Source of the DNA: Gerris lacustris
Taxonomy: Eukaryota > Arthropoda > Insecta > Hemiptera > Gerridae
Assembly: GCA_951217055.1 (NCBI GenBank)
Contig: OX578283.1
Span: forward strand, 1,550,001-1,614,000
DNA: 64,000 nt
Direction: 5' to 3'
In this document: positions 44,661 to 57,504 of the stretch, in pieces
How positions within the stretch are numbered: position 1 is the first letter of the stretch
Layout of the letters: every line of letters begins with the position of its first letter
Notes under the pieces: model-generated
Told to the model about the DNA's origin: nothing
Databases searched by the model: none
The model's input: only the letters and a program-made list of their open reading frames with translations
Translations under genes and position numbers: made by a program

Positions 44661-45218
44661 TTTTTACTTGAAGGTAAAAAGAATAAGATGTTAAATATTG
44701 TTTAAAACATATAAAGATATGTTTTGGACACTGAAAAATGAAAGGAAAAACACCGGAGAGCGAAGACGGCATGAAAGAGAGAAAGAAAACAATTCGTGCA
44801 ACGAGGAATAGTAAAAACCGCTCAACTTCAGAAAAACCAGCAGTAGAATGTGATAATAAGAGATAGAACTATAATCAGACTTAACTTGCTCACTTCTACC
44901 TGTAGTCAGGTACATAGTAACCTTATCCACATGTAACCTTACCTCTGCACCTGTACCATCCAAAGGAAAAACTATATACCAACCTCAAGTATCCTCTCCC
45001 TCAGACAATCTAAACACAGATCTATTGTTCTCACTAGAACTCAACAACCTCTTTATATAACTCCTTCACAGTCCAACAACACTGATTCATCGACCTTAAT
45101 CTATATTATTCTGCTTATATAGTAAATCTATATCAATCGTACACAGTAAATAGATTGAATCAAACTTAAAAAAAGGAGGCATCCTATAGTCAAAAAATGT
45201 TTTGTAAAAAAAAAAAAA

Positions 45219-45552
45219 TATGTGTGAGGCTCTCACGCATTAGAAGTGAAACTTAAGTTCTAGAATGCATTGCTCTCTTTCATTTTTTGACGAATTTTAT
45301 TATTTCAGTATTAAGAAATGGTTATGGGAAATTTAATTGAAAAAAAAAAAAAAAAATATTGCTACGCTAAGGCAACCACATTTATTCCAATAAAAATAAA
45401 TGTTTGTTTTGATTTGCTGGTCTTTAAATAGATATAATACAATTAATCTGTAAAAATGTTACACTTGGACGAGTCTCGATTCGCAAACTTCGTTACACGG
45501 TGTCCCTATATGAAAAAATTCACTCTACCGCCGCCAAAGAAGTTTCACTTCA
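45219..45552 (-). mobile_element. SINE-like repeat S, copy 3
   Basis: Almost the same as 24921-25251 and in the same orientation, suggesting recent activity. Confidence 0.78.
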
Positions 45553-45930
45553 AAAAATCAGATTATAGTACAAAAACATAAATAATAAGGGACATTAGTT
45601 TTGTCTAATGTTTTATAGATTTGTAGATCTATATTTATAAATTTTAATCTGTATTATATTGTTGTTGGTTAACAATATCCTTTAGGGAATAATAGTTGTT
45701 TTAATTAAAAAAAAATCACATTACAGTACAAGCAAAACACAAAAATATAGGGGCATTAATTTTCCCTAATGTTTTATAGATTTGTAGATCTATATTTAAA
45801 CATTTTAATCTGTATAATATTGGTGTTGGGTAAATTGCTAAGTTTGTTATTTCGAAAAGGATTTGAAAAATATTTGTATTTATAAATTCGTTTACAAATA
45901 TCGAATACAAACAAATTTCGAATGTATGAT

Positions 45931-46000
45931 AGTTTTAAACATAGAGAGTTTTAAACATAGAGAGTTTTAAACATAGAGAGTTTTAAACATAGAGAGTTTT
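45931..46000 (+). repeat. 16-bp tandem repeat, four units
   Basis: AGTTTTAAACATAGAG repeated exactly four times and then part of a fifth. Confidence 0.95.
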
Positions 46001-46235
46001 ATTTGCTACAAATATGTTATGAAATGTACACAATCAGTTTTCTTTTTGTGTAAATACGCAGGAGTACTTCCACTCACTAACTTACTTTTTACTACTGATT
46101 TTAATTGATAAAAATTGATAATTTTCGTGTAAAAGTGCACATAGTGAACAATACCTTTAGGCAGACGAAATATGAAAAGTGAATGAACTTTCAATGTGAA
46201 TGACTTTTCAACTTATTTAAGGAATGTTAATAGAC

Positions 46236-46738
46236 AAAATCCTTATGTCTCATTCATTTAATTGTTTCCCCCGTTTTTTTCATATGACATAATTGTTTTG
46301 ATTTTTTACATGAATTGAAGTATCAATTAAACAAAAGTTAAAGATCACAGACGGTTGGAATTAATCTACGGTCTACTTTCTACAAACCATCCAAACTTCA
46401 TACAAATCAGATAAGTACTTTTGCAGATATAGATGTAAATAAATGTATGTTTGTGCGCATGTCGAACAGAAACAAATGGGCTCAGAAGGTTGAAACTTAT
46501 ATGGGACCAACAATGAGCTAATTATTACCTATCATACAAATTTTATTAAAATCGGACGTGTAGTTTTTAAGATAATGTTGATTCGCAAACATTTAGCGAT
46601 AGAAAGACACGGAACTAAAATGTTCCCTGATTTCTGAAACGGATTTCTGTTAACTATTTTTAGTAATCGAAGACATAAAATATTTGCGTTCTTGAGATCA
46701 CATAGCTTCCGTTACCTTCGGTAAACTCGGAAGCAAAA
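46236..46738 (+). repeat. Dispersed repeat P, copy 1 (5'-truncated)
   Basis: Ends CTTCCGTTACCTTCGGTAAA then CTCGGAAGC, a short terminal hairpin shared by all P copies. Confidence 0.75.
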
Positions 46739-47147
46739 AATATTGTTTAATATATAATTTAAAAGTTTAATATTCATGTCGAATCATTTCTTCTAGTAAC
46801 TATTATATGTAACAAATTAAAAAATAAAATAAAGAAATAGAATTATGTATAATGTTATGTAAGATAATGTGTTTAACATTTTTATGACTTTTAATTATTG
46901 TGCAATGTATTTAGATGAAAATGCATGTTGGAAAAAGACCGATAGGAAAAGATAAAAAGAAAAATCCAGATGAAAATAACTCGTGCCAAAACATTCTCAA
47001 CAGAGGAAAAACATTTTTCTAAAATTAGACCTACGAGGAAACAGCTACAACACTCGCATCTTCTCTCAAATGTTAATTTTCATAGATCATTAATTATTGA
47101 AGACACGTTAAATACAATTAAAAACAATATCAGTGTGATAACACGGT

Positions 47148-47455
47148 CACTATACTTTCTCACATACGAGTACATATAATTACTTGGTCAGTGTTTTCCA
47201 TTTATTAGTTGTTACCTGATAACATTTAATCATTCTTATTGAGTTTTTTTTGTCAAAATTGACCATAAAAGTAACTCCACCCGCTCCAGCTGGGAATTAA
47301 ACCCAACCTCTCACCGTCCATATTTATAGCTTATTTTATTAAAAATTAGATTTTTCCCAGGGAAGCAACTGATACCGTATAAGATTCGTATTTAAATGAA
47401 TTTCATTTTACAATTTCTTTAAAATCATAATTCGTTGAAACCGTTTTCGAGATTT
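47148..47455 (+). repeat. Dispersed repeat T1, copy 6 (cut by a P fragment)
   Basis: Starts ACTTTCTCACATACGAG and breaks at TTCCGAGCTTACCGAAGG, the reversed P end (47456-47520). Confidence 0.72.
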
Positions 47456-47572
47456 ATTCTTCCGAGCTTACCGAAGGTAACGGAAGCTATGTGATCGTGA
47501 AGAACAAAAGATTTTTAGGTCTCCATCAAAATCGTCTGAACAGTTTTCAAGACTGTTCAAGAAACAATTCAT

Positions 47573-47712
47573 TATAGTCCAGGAAATAGCGTGCAAAAAA
47601 GTGTCTGACTAAAATCAAGCTAGAATTTTGTGAATAAGTAAATGTTTTGGTGCCTTTTAAGCGCATATGTAGTCGACTAAGTTCGTATGCGGGACATACC
47701 TAGCTTGGCAAT
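47573..47712 (+). repeat. Dispersed repeat T3, copy 2
   Basis: AGTCCAGGAAATAGCGTGC to GGGACATACC.TAGCTTGGC. Confidence 0.7.
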
Positions 47713-47714
47713 AG

Positions 47715-48085
47715 ATGGCAAATTTAGGGGCGCTAACCCCCAAAAACTGAAAAAACGTGAAAAAAAAATTATTTTCTCGAAAACGGTTCCGACGATTTTG
47801 ATTAAAAAACTAAAATGTAGTCCATTTAAATACGAATCTAACGATATAAGCCGTTTTCCCGGGAAAAATCTAGTTCCTGAGAAAATAGCTTAAAACGTGG
47901 ACGGAGAGAGCCCGGGTTCGATTCCCCGCACAGGGGAAGTAATTTTTATGATAAATATTCATGAAATGTTCAATAATAATTAAATGTACATACAAAGCTA
48001 ATAAATGGGATACACTGGGCTAAGTATTTATGAACTTTTATATGAGAAAGTTTGTCTGAGTTGTCTCGGACCGATTTTTTAAATA
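47715..48085 (-). repeat. Dispersed repeat T1, copy 7
   Basis: Contains the clearest B-box of the family, GGGTTCGATTCCCC (about 47914), and ends GTTGTCTCGGACCGAT. Confidence 0.78.
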
Positions 48086-48089
48086 TTAT

Positions 48090-48386
48090 TCCAAATCAAT
48101 GTGGTCACCTATCAAGGGACAAACAACCATCAACTTAATGGTTGGTCTACTAACTAAGTTCGTACTCAGGATCATGAAAATCACATTGTTCACCATAAAA
48201 GGCAGAACATGACCACTCTCCACCGGTTTGTTTTTATTCAAATGCCTATTGCCAAGCTATGTCTCGCAAATGAACTTAGCCAACCATATATTCTTAAAAG
48301 GCACCAAAACATTTACTTATACACAAAATTCTAGCTTGATGTTAGTCAGATATTTTTTTGCACGCTATCTCCTGGACTATCAAGAG
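48090..48386 (-). repeat. Dispersed repeat T3, copy 3
   Basis: Reverse of the family, matching 63231-63510 over about 290 bp. Confidence 0.7.
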
Positions 48387-48399
48387 ATTATTTTATCAA

Positions 48400-51300
48400 G
48401 AATATATACCTAATTTAAAAAAAACAAATGTTTGTTCTTTAAAAACAGTAACAATTTAGAGTAAAAATATACAAATTGTGGACATTTATTTTCTTGTACC
48501 ATGTTTTAATTTATTATTTTGTAGTTTATATAGCTATATTGTATTTATTTTATTGTGTTTAAATGTTACGCATTGACCTTAGTGTACTTTTATTTTAAAA
48601 TTCTAAATTTAATTATAATGACGAACTCTCTTAGAGGAATTTAAATCTGACATAAAAATTGTACCTGTAAATGAAAAACTGATTAAAAATGACCTTAAAA
48701 AAACAAAGAAGGGTCGAAACGTTTTATAATAAAAAAAATAAATGAAAACTAACAAGTTTTGATTATTTATTATCAACACCTAAGAATTCCATCAAAAACA
48801 AAATATATGATACGAAGTAAAGAAGGTGTTCATTTTTAATAACGTCATTTTGAAGACATTTATTTTTTGATTGTGAGGGAATTAACTTTAGTAATAATTT
48901 ATGATCGTAGATAAGACTCAATGTAATAAAGAATTTCTCATTCAGTTAACACATAAAATTTAAATTTAGTATCGAACAGCTGTTCCGTGTAATTACTTTT
49001 ATACGTTTATTAAGTTGTAGTAAAATAATATGGCGCTATTAACTTGTTATAATAATTTAATTGTTTTAAAAGAAATAAAATAGATAACGCTGTTCGAATA
49101 AATACAGAAGATAACGTTGTAGAAATATTTAAATAATAAAAAAGGAGCAAGAATTTAACAACTGTTATGTTACACACATATGTCAAGAGTTCATTTATGT
49201 ACACAATAATTATTTACGTAGACGAGGAAGCGATCAATTAAAAACGATTAAAGAAGAATAAATAAATGAAATAATGTGGAAAAGAGAAATTAATATAATT
49301 AAAAAAAAAAAAACTCTAAATAAAAAAAGGCAGAGTTGGAAGTATCAACAAGTCTAAAACTAGAAACCAGACTTGTCTGGAGAAATGCGCTGGCAAACCT
49401 GAGAGAGGTTATTGTAACCTTTAATCATGACACGTGGAAGGTTAGCCAACCGTACACATTCGAAATCTCTCTTTAAAAAAACTCTCATTTTATAATATCT
49501 ATAAAAATGATAAAGAAAAATCAAATTTATGAACGAAATTTTAAAATGTATAATATCGCAAATAATCTTCTTTTTTTTACAAAAAAAAAAAAATACATTT
49601 CGATAAATAATAGAGCAAAATGTCAATGTTAAAAAATACATTTTTAAATGAATCAGCTGTTTAGGATAACACACACGCGAAATTTTTTAAAATATATATG
49701 TAATATGATATAAAACACGTGGAACCAATCACACGCTGGATTATATTGGTAATAATCCGTTATCTTTTTATTTTCTAAAGAATTATTAAAAGATAATTTC
49801 TTAATATAATTGCATTATAAAAAAAAAAAAAATGTCTTAAATTTCGTTTGTTAATTAAGTATAGCTTGAAAATTTTAATTTTAAAATTGTATTTCAGTTA
49901 AATATTAAAATAGAACGAAATCCGAGTAGTGGGTAAAACCTATTGCTCTTGGTAAAATAGAATTTTAAAGTAAATAATATAATACTAAACATATTCGTAG
50001 ATAATAAATTCATTCAATGAAAAACATTTTTTTAAAATGTATGTGGACCAAGATGGCCCTAATTAAAAGATTATAAAAAGAAAATTAATTAATAAAAATA
50101 ATAAGTACATTTATATATTTTTGTAAATATATTTATTAATTTTTGAAGCTTAATGTCATTATATCCTATAATATATAATATAATTATATTTAATAATATA
50201 AAATATATTATTTAAACGCGGTAGATTGGATTTAGAAATTAATTCCCTTAAAACGAACTCAAAATAGTATAATTGAGAAATCACAATTATTATTTTTTAA
50301 TTTTAAGTACATGAGAAAATTGACATATTTTTAAAAAAAATTAATACGTGACAAAACGTAGAATTTCATGACAAGGTTGATTACAAAGAATAAATTGTTC
50401 AAATAGGTTCGTCAATATTACAAATGTTTTTAAAACTAAACGTGATATTGACTATAATTAATTTCTTAAAATTTAAAATATTGTTTCTTAAATTCAAGTT
50501 TATCACACAAAAATGTCCTAAATATCAACTAAAATGTCAAAGAAAGAAAAGAAAATCGGTTCAGACAATTTTGTAACAGTAAATAGAAGGTTACGTAAAT
50601 TATAGTTTCCATAATGTTATCAACATGGAATTATAAATAGATTTAAAAATTAAAAATAACATTTTACTCGATTTAATTAAATCATAAAAATATAATTTAA
50701 TATTAAATATTGATTTAGTATATTATTTAAATAATTTAATTCTTTGTTGTATTTAAATTTACATCATATGGTTAACAGCTGGAAGGAAGGTTATGAAATA
50801 ACAAGATTTTTCTTTTTTGTAAGATTCTGCCAACTTGGCCAAATAACCCAGTATTTGAAATTTTTAAGAACAAAACATTTTTGGGAATTTATTATTTTTT
50901 ATTTTTATTATTAGAAAATAAATAAAGTCTAAATGTAAAAAATTTAGATTTAAAAAAAAAAATAATTGAAGAAATATAAATAAAATAATACGAATTAGAA
51001 TCTATATGATAACAAATTGAATTTAAAATCCACGTTTTACTAAAATTATATTAATTAATTAAACACAGTTTCTTTTAATAAAAATCTACATTGATAAGAA
51101 ATTTTAAAAGAAATATAATAATAATTATTAAATGCAAATGGGTAATTTTATTGATTAATAAAGAAATGATAATTAAGTAATGATAAGACGAGACTAAGTA
51201 AGCATACGAGAAAAATAGATAAGTACCTTATGGAATGTACAAAAGTACCAAGAATAATATGGAATTTGGATAACAAAAAAACTTCATTTTTATGATTAAT

Positions 51301-51740
51301 ATAAAAGATAAATCAAGTTGACAAAGGAATAAGATAATAAGATATTGAGATATAAATAATAGTTGAAGAGATTTTCATGAGTTTATTTTTTTAAAGAGAG
51401 ATATTGCAAATTTTATCATAATTTGAGACGCAAGGAGAAGTAAAATAGGTTTTTTTGTTTTGTTGTTGATGTTATGTATGTTGTCCTAGTGAAATTTAAG
51501 AAATTTTTGGTTGTTGAGGAAAACTCGGTAGTAAGAAAATATGGTTTTGTGCTGAGGAAAATTGTGGAGGATGAATTGAAAGATGTTGTTATGTTTAAGA
51601 TAGGTAATACGAATATAGTTATTTTAGTTGGATAGAAAACTCTAGGTGTAACAAAAGATTTTCTTTTGGAAGATGAATAAAGGATGTGGAGAAAGCGTAT
51701 AGAAGTTTTTAGTAGCGGTAGCGGTACGAAAAACAAGTAT
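48400..51740. other. AT-rich intron 1 stretch, nothing recognised
   Basis: No supportable exon, TIR, tandem array or RNA gene. A few ORFs are short and biased to I, L, F, Y and K codons, as expected by chance. Confidence 0.5.
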
Positions 51741-51746
51741 TCTAAC

Positions 51747-51804
51747 CTGGTCCTCTAGGTGGGAGAGGTTCTGCCACGCCGTTGTACCTGGTTTTCTTGG
51801 CCAT
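51747..51804 (-). CDS. Rtnl1: Reticulon-like exon 1 (start codon)
   Basis: ATG at 51804-51802 in the context GACATGG, then 19 codons (MAKKTRYNGVAEPLPPRGP) and one base before donor GTTAGA at 51746. That one base plus the two entry bases of exon 2 form the valine preceding ESLVYWRD. A short, poorly conserved N-terminus joined directly to the reticulon domain is how short isoforms of this family are built. It is the first ATG in frame; the open frame upstream (to about 51942) has none. The exon lies in a GC-balanced island in AT-rich surroundings. Assignment rests on phase, position and context, not on N-terminal homology. Confidence 0.75.
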
Positions 51805-52120
51805 GTCTGTTGGTTGTGGGAAGGTGACGTGGATAAGAACGGAATGAGCTGAATGGGAGCACTGCGGGTTCCCGACTGAGGAGGTTTGTACTGTGGAACT
51901 GCAGGCTTTGCTAGACGGAACCCAAGGCCAAGGCTGATACACCCCTCTCTTCTCTCAAGCCTCCTTTCTCCCACATCCAGGCCTGCTGGAACCTTACAAC
52001 CTGCCACGACGACAACATCCAACCACCCCAAGGATTCAAAAACAGCTGATTTCAACCGCACAGCACTTGTCCTCTTCCATCCTCACACAGATCAACTAAT
52101 AGTTGGAGGACCAAAACAAA
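51805..52120 (-). promoter_or_regulatory. Rtnl1: Probable 5' UTR and promoter region of the reticulon gene
   Basis: A GC-balanced block directly upstream of the start codon, open in several frames but without ATG. No TATA box or initiator that I can defend. Its distal part (52030-52090, AACAGCTGATTTCAACC) resembles the repeats at 53030-53930. Confidence 0.45.
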
Positions 52121-52124
52121 GGGT

Positions 52125-52532
52125 GAATTCATATTGTACGTGCCACGCCGGGATTCAGAACAACCTCTGACCACCTCTAACCTCCTTTAACCACCTCTGA
52201 CCACCTACAACCACCTCTGACCTCCTTTAACCCCCTCTGACCTCCTCTAACTACCTCTGGCCTCCTCTAACCACCTCAGACCTCCTCTAACTACCTCTAA
52301 CCACCACTGACCAACTCTAACCACCTCTGACCACTTCTAACCACCTCTGACCACCTACAACCACCTCTGACCTCCTTTCACCCCCTCTGACCTCCTCTAA
52401 CCACCTCTGGCCTCCTCTAACCACCTCTGACCTCCTCTAACCACCTCTGGCCTCCTCTAACCACCTCTGACCTCCTCTAACCACCTCTGACCACCCTTTA
52501 GGAAAATTTATCTGGCACATACAATATGAATT
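52125..52532. mobile_element. Foldback enclosing a 10/20-bp minisatellite
   Basis: Arms 52125-52144 (AATTCATATTGTACGTGCCA) and 52513-52532 (complement, one mismatch) enclose 52163-52500, about 33 units of a 10-bp motif alternating CCACCTCTGA, CCTCCTCTAA and variants. Strong C/T strand asymmetry. Lies just upstream of the reticulon promoter region. Confidence 0.85.
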
Positions 52533-52554
52533 AGCCAAACAAAGAAGCAAGCCG

Positions 52555-53010
52555 TCAGATCTTGAGCCTGGTAAACTTGGACCAAGACAGCTTTGAGTCT
52601 TCTTTGAAGCTACTTTGGATCGTGTTAACAGGTTTATCAAAGTCAACTTGGACGGGACCCAATTTTTTTTTGATCAAAGTAGACTTCGATGAAAACAAAA
52701 ATGGCGCCTACATGACAAATTACAAAAACGAACTGTCAAAAAATGACAAAGATGTGAAGATGTGCCGGCATTTGTTAACAAGAAGGATATATATCACCAA
52801 TGTTTTAACATTTGATAAGTACAATTTAACTGGAAAGTTCTAGAGGGGAAAACATTTCACGTAATATATCTTAACCTCTACTTTATAGTGTATCGAAGTT
52901 CAACTACATGGATTTTGTAAACCATGCTTTAAAGTTGCGCAAACATTTGGACTAAGTGGATTTGATCAAAATTGTTTGGACCAAGTATACTTGGATTATA
53001 TAAACCCGGC
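52555..53010 (+). repeat. Diverged relatives of the 55/84-bp satellite
   Basis: CTTGGACCAAG, CTACTTTGGATCGTG and TTTTTGATCAAAGTAGACTT at 52577-52685, and GGATTTGATCAAAA, TTGGACCAAGTATACTTGGA and AAACCCGGCTTTA at 52955-53015 match the 84-bp unit in order. The stretch between is unrelated. Confidence 0.75.
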
Positions 53011-53029
53011 TTTATATGGTACAGAAATC

Positions 53030-53930
53030 CATCAAACTCTGCACCCACATTATAATAATTCCATCTTGAATTTAATCAAACAAATCTTAATGAAACTGCT
53101 GATTTAAACCACAAGATTTATTCCCATCCTTTCTTCTGTCAAACTCATTTAAAATGCAACAGCTGATTCAAACTTCAGGGCAATTAAAAGTTGAAGTATC
53201 AAAACAACGAAAAAACAGGGCATCAGGTGAATCTTAAAGACTTGGTACAGCTACCCATCAAACGATAATAATTTCATCATTACTTTAATCAAACAAATCA
53301 AAATGCAACAGCTGATGTAAACGGTAAAATACTCATGTTCTTTTATTCACCTTCAGAATGTTTAAAGACTTAACCACTAACAGGTCATTAGGATTATCTT
53401 AGAGAATCTTCATTAATCCACCAAACTCAACACTATTCGACAACAATTGAATCTTAAATTTGATCAAAAACCAATCTTAATGCAACAGCTGATTCAAACC
53501 TTTTACATTTCCCCTCAGAGCATTTTAAAGAAGTAAGAATAATAAAAAAGACCCAAGCCAACAGGATCATCTTATTATGAATATAAAGATTATGATAATA
53601 AAGAGTTTTTACAACAATCCACCCAACTGTAAACTAGAGGATAATTCTATCCTTTCATTTGTCAAACTAAATATAAATATAACAGCTGTTTTGAACCACA
53701 CAACACTTCACCTTCTTTGACATCCCTTCGAAGAATTTGAAGACTAAATAAAAAAACAAAAAACAAGACAAGGTGGATCTTAAAGACTCTCCATCCATCC
53801 ATCAAACTCTCTACATCTACAATCACACGATAATAAGTTCACCACTCCTTTCATCAAGCTAATTCTAAATGCAACAGCTGATTTAAACCACAGGATTCCC
53901 ATTTAACTAAAATCCTTCAAATTTAAATCC
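53030..53930 (+). repeat. Degenerate repeat of about 150-200 bp with CAGCTG
   Basis: Five copies of a segment ending in a form of AATGCAACAGCTGATTCAAA. CAGCTG lies at 53160, 53309, 53486, 53683 and 53875, plus a related block at 52043. Confidence 0.75.
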
Positions 53931-53959
53931 AAATAAAGATTTACTTGGTAGCCTTTTCC

Positions 53960-55500
53960 TTGGTAGATAGTGTATCAACTAGCTCATTGTCTTGTAGCTA
54001 GTTTACAAGTTAGATTGTTCTCTTTGTTAGTTCGTCTTCTTGTGAACTAGTTTTACTTGTTAGAACATTTCTTTCTTAGTTTGTTTTCTTGTTACCTATA
54101 TAGTTTACTTGTTAGAATATTTCTTAGCTAGCTTGTTTACTTGTTAGAATATTTCTTCGCCAGCTTGTTTTCTCGTCAGCTAGTTTACTTGTTAAAACAT
54201 TTCTTCGCTAGCTTGCTTTCTTGTTAGCTAGTTTACTTGTTAGAATATTTCTTCGCCAGCTTGTTTTCTCGTCAGCTAGTTTACTTGTTAGAATATTTCT
54301 TCGCCAGCTTGTTTTCTCGTCAGCTAGTTTACTTGTTAAAACATTTCTTCGCTAGCTTGTTTTCTTGTTAGCTAGTTTACTTGTTAAAATATGTATTCTA
54401 AAATAAGTTATACTTGTTAAAATAATGTATTCTAAAATAAGTTTTCTGGTTAGCTAGTTTACTTGTTAGAATATTTCTTCGCTAGCTTGTTTTCTTGTCA
54501 GCTAGTTTACTTGTTAGAATATTTCTTCGTTACTTTGTTTTCTTGTTAGCTAGTTTAATTGTTAGAATATTTCTTCGCTAGCTTGTTTTCTTGTTTGCTA
54601 GTTAACTTGTTAGAATATTTCTTTGTTAGTTTGTTTTCTTGTTAGCTAGTTTACTTGTTAAAATATTTCTTCGCTAGCTTGTTTTCTTGTCAGCTAGTTT
54701 ACTTGTTAAAACATTTCTTCGCTAGCTTGTTTTCTTGTGAACTAGTTTACTTGTTAGAATATTTCTTTGTTACTTTGTTTTCTTGTTAGCTAGTTTAATT
54801 GTTAAAATATTTCTTCGCTAGCTTGTTTTCTTGTGAACTAGTTTACTTGTTAGAATATTTCTTTGTTACTTTGTTTTCTTGTTAGCTAGTTTAATTGTTA
54901 AAATATTTCTTCGCTAGCTTGTTTTCTTGTCAGCTAGTTTACTTCTTAGAATATTTCTTCGCTAGCTTGTTTTCTTGTGAACTAGTTTACTTTTAGAATA
55001 TTTCTTTGTTACTTTGTTTTCTTGTTAGCTAGTTTAATTGTTAAAATATTTCTTCGCTAGCTTGTTTTCTTGTCAGCTAGTTTACTTCTTAGAATATTTC
55101 TTCGCTAGCTTGTTTTCTTGTCAGCTAGTTTACTTCTTAGAATATTTCTTCGCTAGCTTGTTTTCTTGTTGTTAGCTAGTTTACTTGTTAGAATATTACT
55201 TCGCTAGCTTGTTTTACTTGTAAGAATGTTTATTTGTTAGCTTGTTTCATTGTTAGCTAGTTTCTTGTAACAATGTTTCTTTGCTAGTTTGATTACTTGT
55301 TAGAATATTTATTTGCTAGCTTGTTTTGGTGTTAGTTAGTTTACTTGAAACAATGTTTCTTTGCTAGCTTGTTTTCTTAATAGCTAGTTTACTTGTAAGA
55401 ATGTTTATTTGTTAGCTTGCTTTCGTGTTAGCCAGTTTACTTGTTAGAATGCTTCTTTGTTAGCTTGTTTACGAGTTTTCCTTTTAGCTAAAACATTAGT
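53960..55500 (+). repeat. 48-bp tandem array, about 32 units
   Basis: Variants of TAGAATATTTCTTCGCTAGC and TTGTTTTCTTGTTAGCTAGT with TTACTTGT between. Moderately diverged, with local blocks of near-identical neighbours. Purine-poor on this strand. Confidence 0.92.
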
Positions 55501-55849
55501 TAGCATGTTTTCTTGTCAACTTGTTTGTAATTTTGCACAGCCTATATATATTTTTAAATTTTCTTCTATGATTACCCTCGATGATAAAAATAATATGGAT
55601 TAGGTGAATTCTACTTTGTCAAGAATTATAAATATTAATACAGGCTGCAAAAAACCATTGATTTTAAAGGAAGGAAACAAAATTAGAAGAAAATAAGAAA
55701 AAGAGGAAATTTAGTTTGAGGAGCACTCAATGAAATTGGAAACTCATTTTCCCAACATCAACACCAACATGTTACACAACCACTTCATGTAATTGCCAAC
55801 ATTTCCCTATGTTAAATAATCTCAATGTTAACTTCTAAGAAAGACTTTA

Positions 55850-56870
55850 ACACATAAATAAAACAATTTGTTAAAAATCTTTCACATGGACGAGAATCGA
55901 TCCTCCAGCCCCTGAATCAGCAGGCAAACGCGCTATCCATTTCACCACCGGAGTAGATCTTTTCATTACACAGAATTGGTATGTTATAAGCGTAATATTA
56001 TATACATTATAATACAGTAGAACCTCGCTTACACGACCCTCACTAAGACGACAACCTCAATTACAAGTGCAATTTTCAAATCCCCTTGAGATTGCCGTAA
56101 CACATAATGTTAAATTAACCTCTATAACGCGACTATTATTATCCAAACAACCTCTGTAACACGGATTTTTTCCATTTCACGTCGTAACTTCGGAACCTCT
56201 AAAACAAGTCGTTTTGAGAAGTCAACCTCTATAACGCGTCTCTATACAGGAATGAGTCGACCTTGAACAAGTCTAAACATGAAAACCCCGCCCATTAACC
56301 TCGATAACACGACTGATAGCCAAAATAACCTTGATAACACGACCCTCAACAAAAAGTGCACCTCGATAACAAGACTGTTTCCCTAATCCTCTTGAGACAC
56401 TTCTTATCGAGGTTCTACTGTAATATAATAAATATAATTGTTGTTTTCATGTTCTTTTTTCATTATTCCCTAAAATGTTATGAAAATATTTTATTAATTG
56501 AAATTATGTTTCTTTGAGAAGTTATCTGACTGCGGCGGCATTGTAAACTCTTGTTTATTAATATGTATGTTGCGTATTTAATAAATGATTTATATAATAT
56601 ACATTACTTAAATAAGCTTTATTGTGCTATTCACTATTAATTAAATCTAAGTAATAACAATTCTAATGTTTTCTTTATCTTGGAACCAACAAATCCTCAT
56701 TTTAATGAACATAGTATATAATTAATATTATAATTATAATTCGATTTGATATAGGAGTAAAATATATATGACATAATTATATTATATTAATATTTAGGAG
56801 GGAACATAAAATCAACTGTTTCTACAACTTAAGTTTCACTTCTAATGCCTGAGAGTATTTTTCTTTTTTA
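55850..56870 (+). repeat. Composite SINE-like repeat S, copy 5
   Basis: The minus strand tRNA-like module (GGTGGTGAAATGGATAGCGC, B box GGATCGATTCTCG) at 55958-55892 is homologous to the 9.0-9.1-kb one. Split by a pogo-like MITE. The 3' end CTTAAGTTTCACTTCTAATG is at 56828. Confidence 0.7.
56015..56421 (-). mobile_element. Pogo/Tigger-like MITE, copy 2
   Basis: 407 bp, CAGTAGAACCTCG ... CGAGGTTCTACTG, TA at 56013-56014 and 56422-56423. Opposite orientation to 8363-8767. Confidence 0.85.
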
Positions 56871-57504
56871 ACAAATATGGCATAAAAAAAACAATATTCA
56901 TCTTCATGACTTCCTTCGTGATGCCGGATTTCACCGAAAAACGAGGAAAATTTTAAAGAAAACTGCCACGGAAAAGCAAGAAGTATTTAAAAGAAACTGT
57001 CAAGGGAAAACTATCAGCATTTTCACAAGTATAGTTAACATTGTGTGTTTGTCGTACCTTTAAAGAAAGACAGTTGAAATTTGTGGCCAATAAATTTAAA
57101 CTGTCAAACTTTAGTTGCTGACGTGAAAATTTTTGATGAAAAACTGCTGAAAAGAAAATTTGATGTGTTACCTTAAATAGTCCTTTATTACTACACCGTC
57201 AATTATAAAGATTAAGAGTATAACGTACCTGCAACAAAATAGAACAAATCTAAATTAGACATCTGATTAACTGATAGATAAATAATAACAACATTTATAA
57301 CAGCTATAATGTTAAAAACAATGCCATAACTAATCCCCTACTTCATTGCAAATTTGACATGACCTGGGTGTGAAAATGAGACGTGCTAGTGGCCTAAACT
57401 ACTGCGTAGATTTCACCTTAATAAGGCATACACGTTACAAAAATCATACTCCTAGCTATAAATTTTAGTTCTACTTTTAGGGCCGATGATAAAAAAAAAA
57501 TACA

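Noticed and set aside
44738..44866. Small + strand ORF MKGKTPESEDGMKERKKT and on
   Set aside because: 42 codons with a charged composition but no recognisable family, no splice context and no neighbouring gene; likely chance.
44938..44963. Possible alternative first exon (ATGGTACAGGTGCAGAG followed by GTAAGG) on the minus strand
   Set aside because: It would leave two bases, whereas exon 2 needs one. The phase does not fit, and there is no supporting homology.
51642..52061. 139-codon minus-strand ORF overlapping reticulon exon 1
   Set aside because: It has no ATG and lies in another frame. It only shows that the region is GC-balanced.
52562..52843. 93-codon + strand ORF
   Set aside because: The first half is diverged satellite sequence; no codon bias or homology supports a gene.
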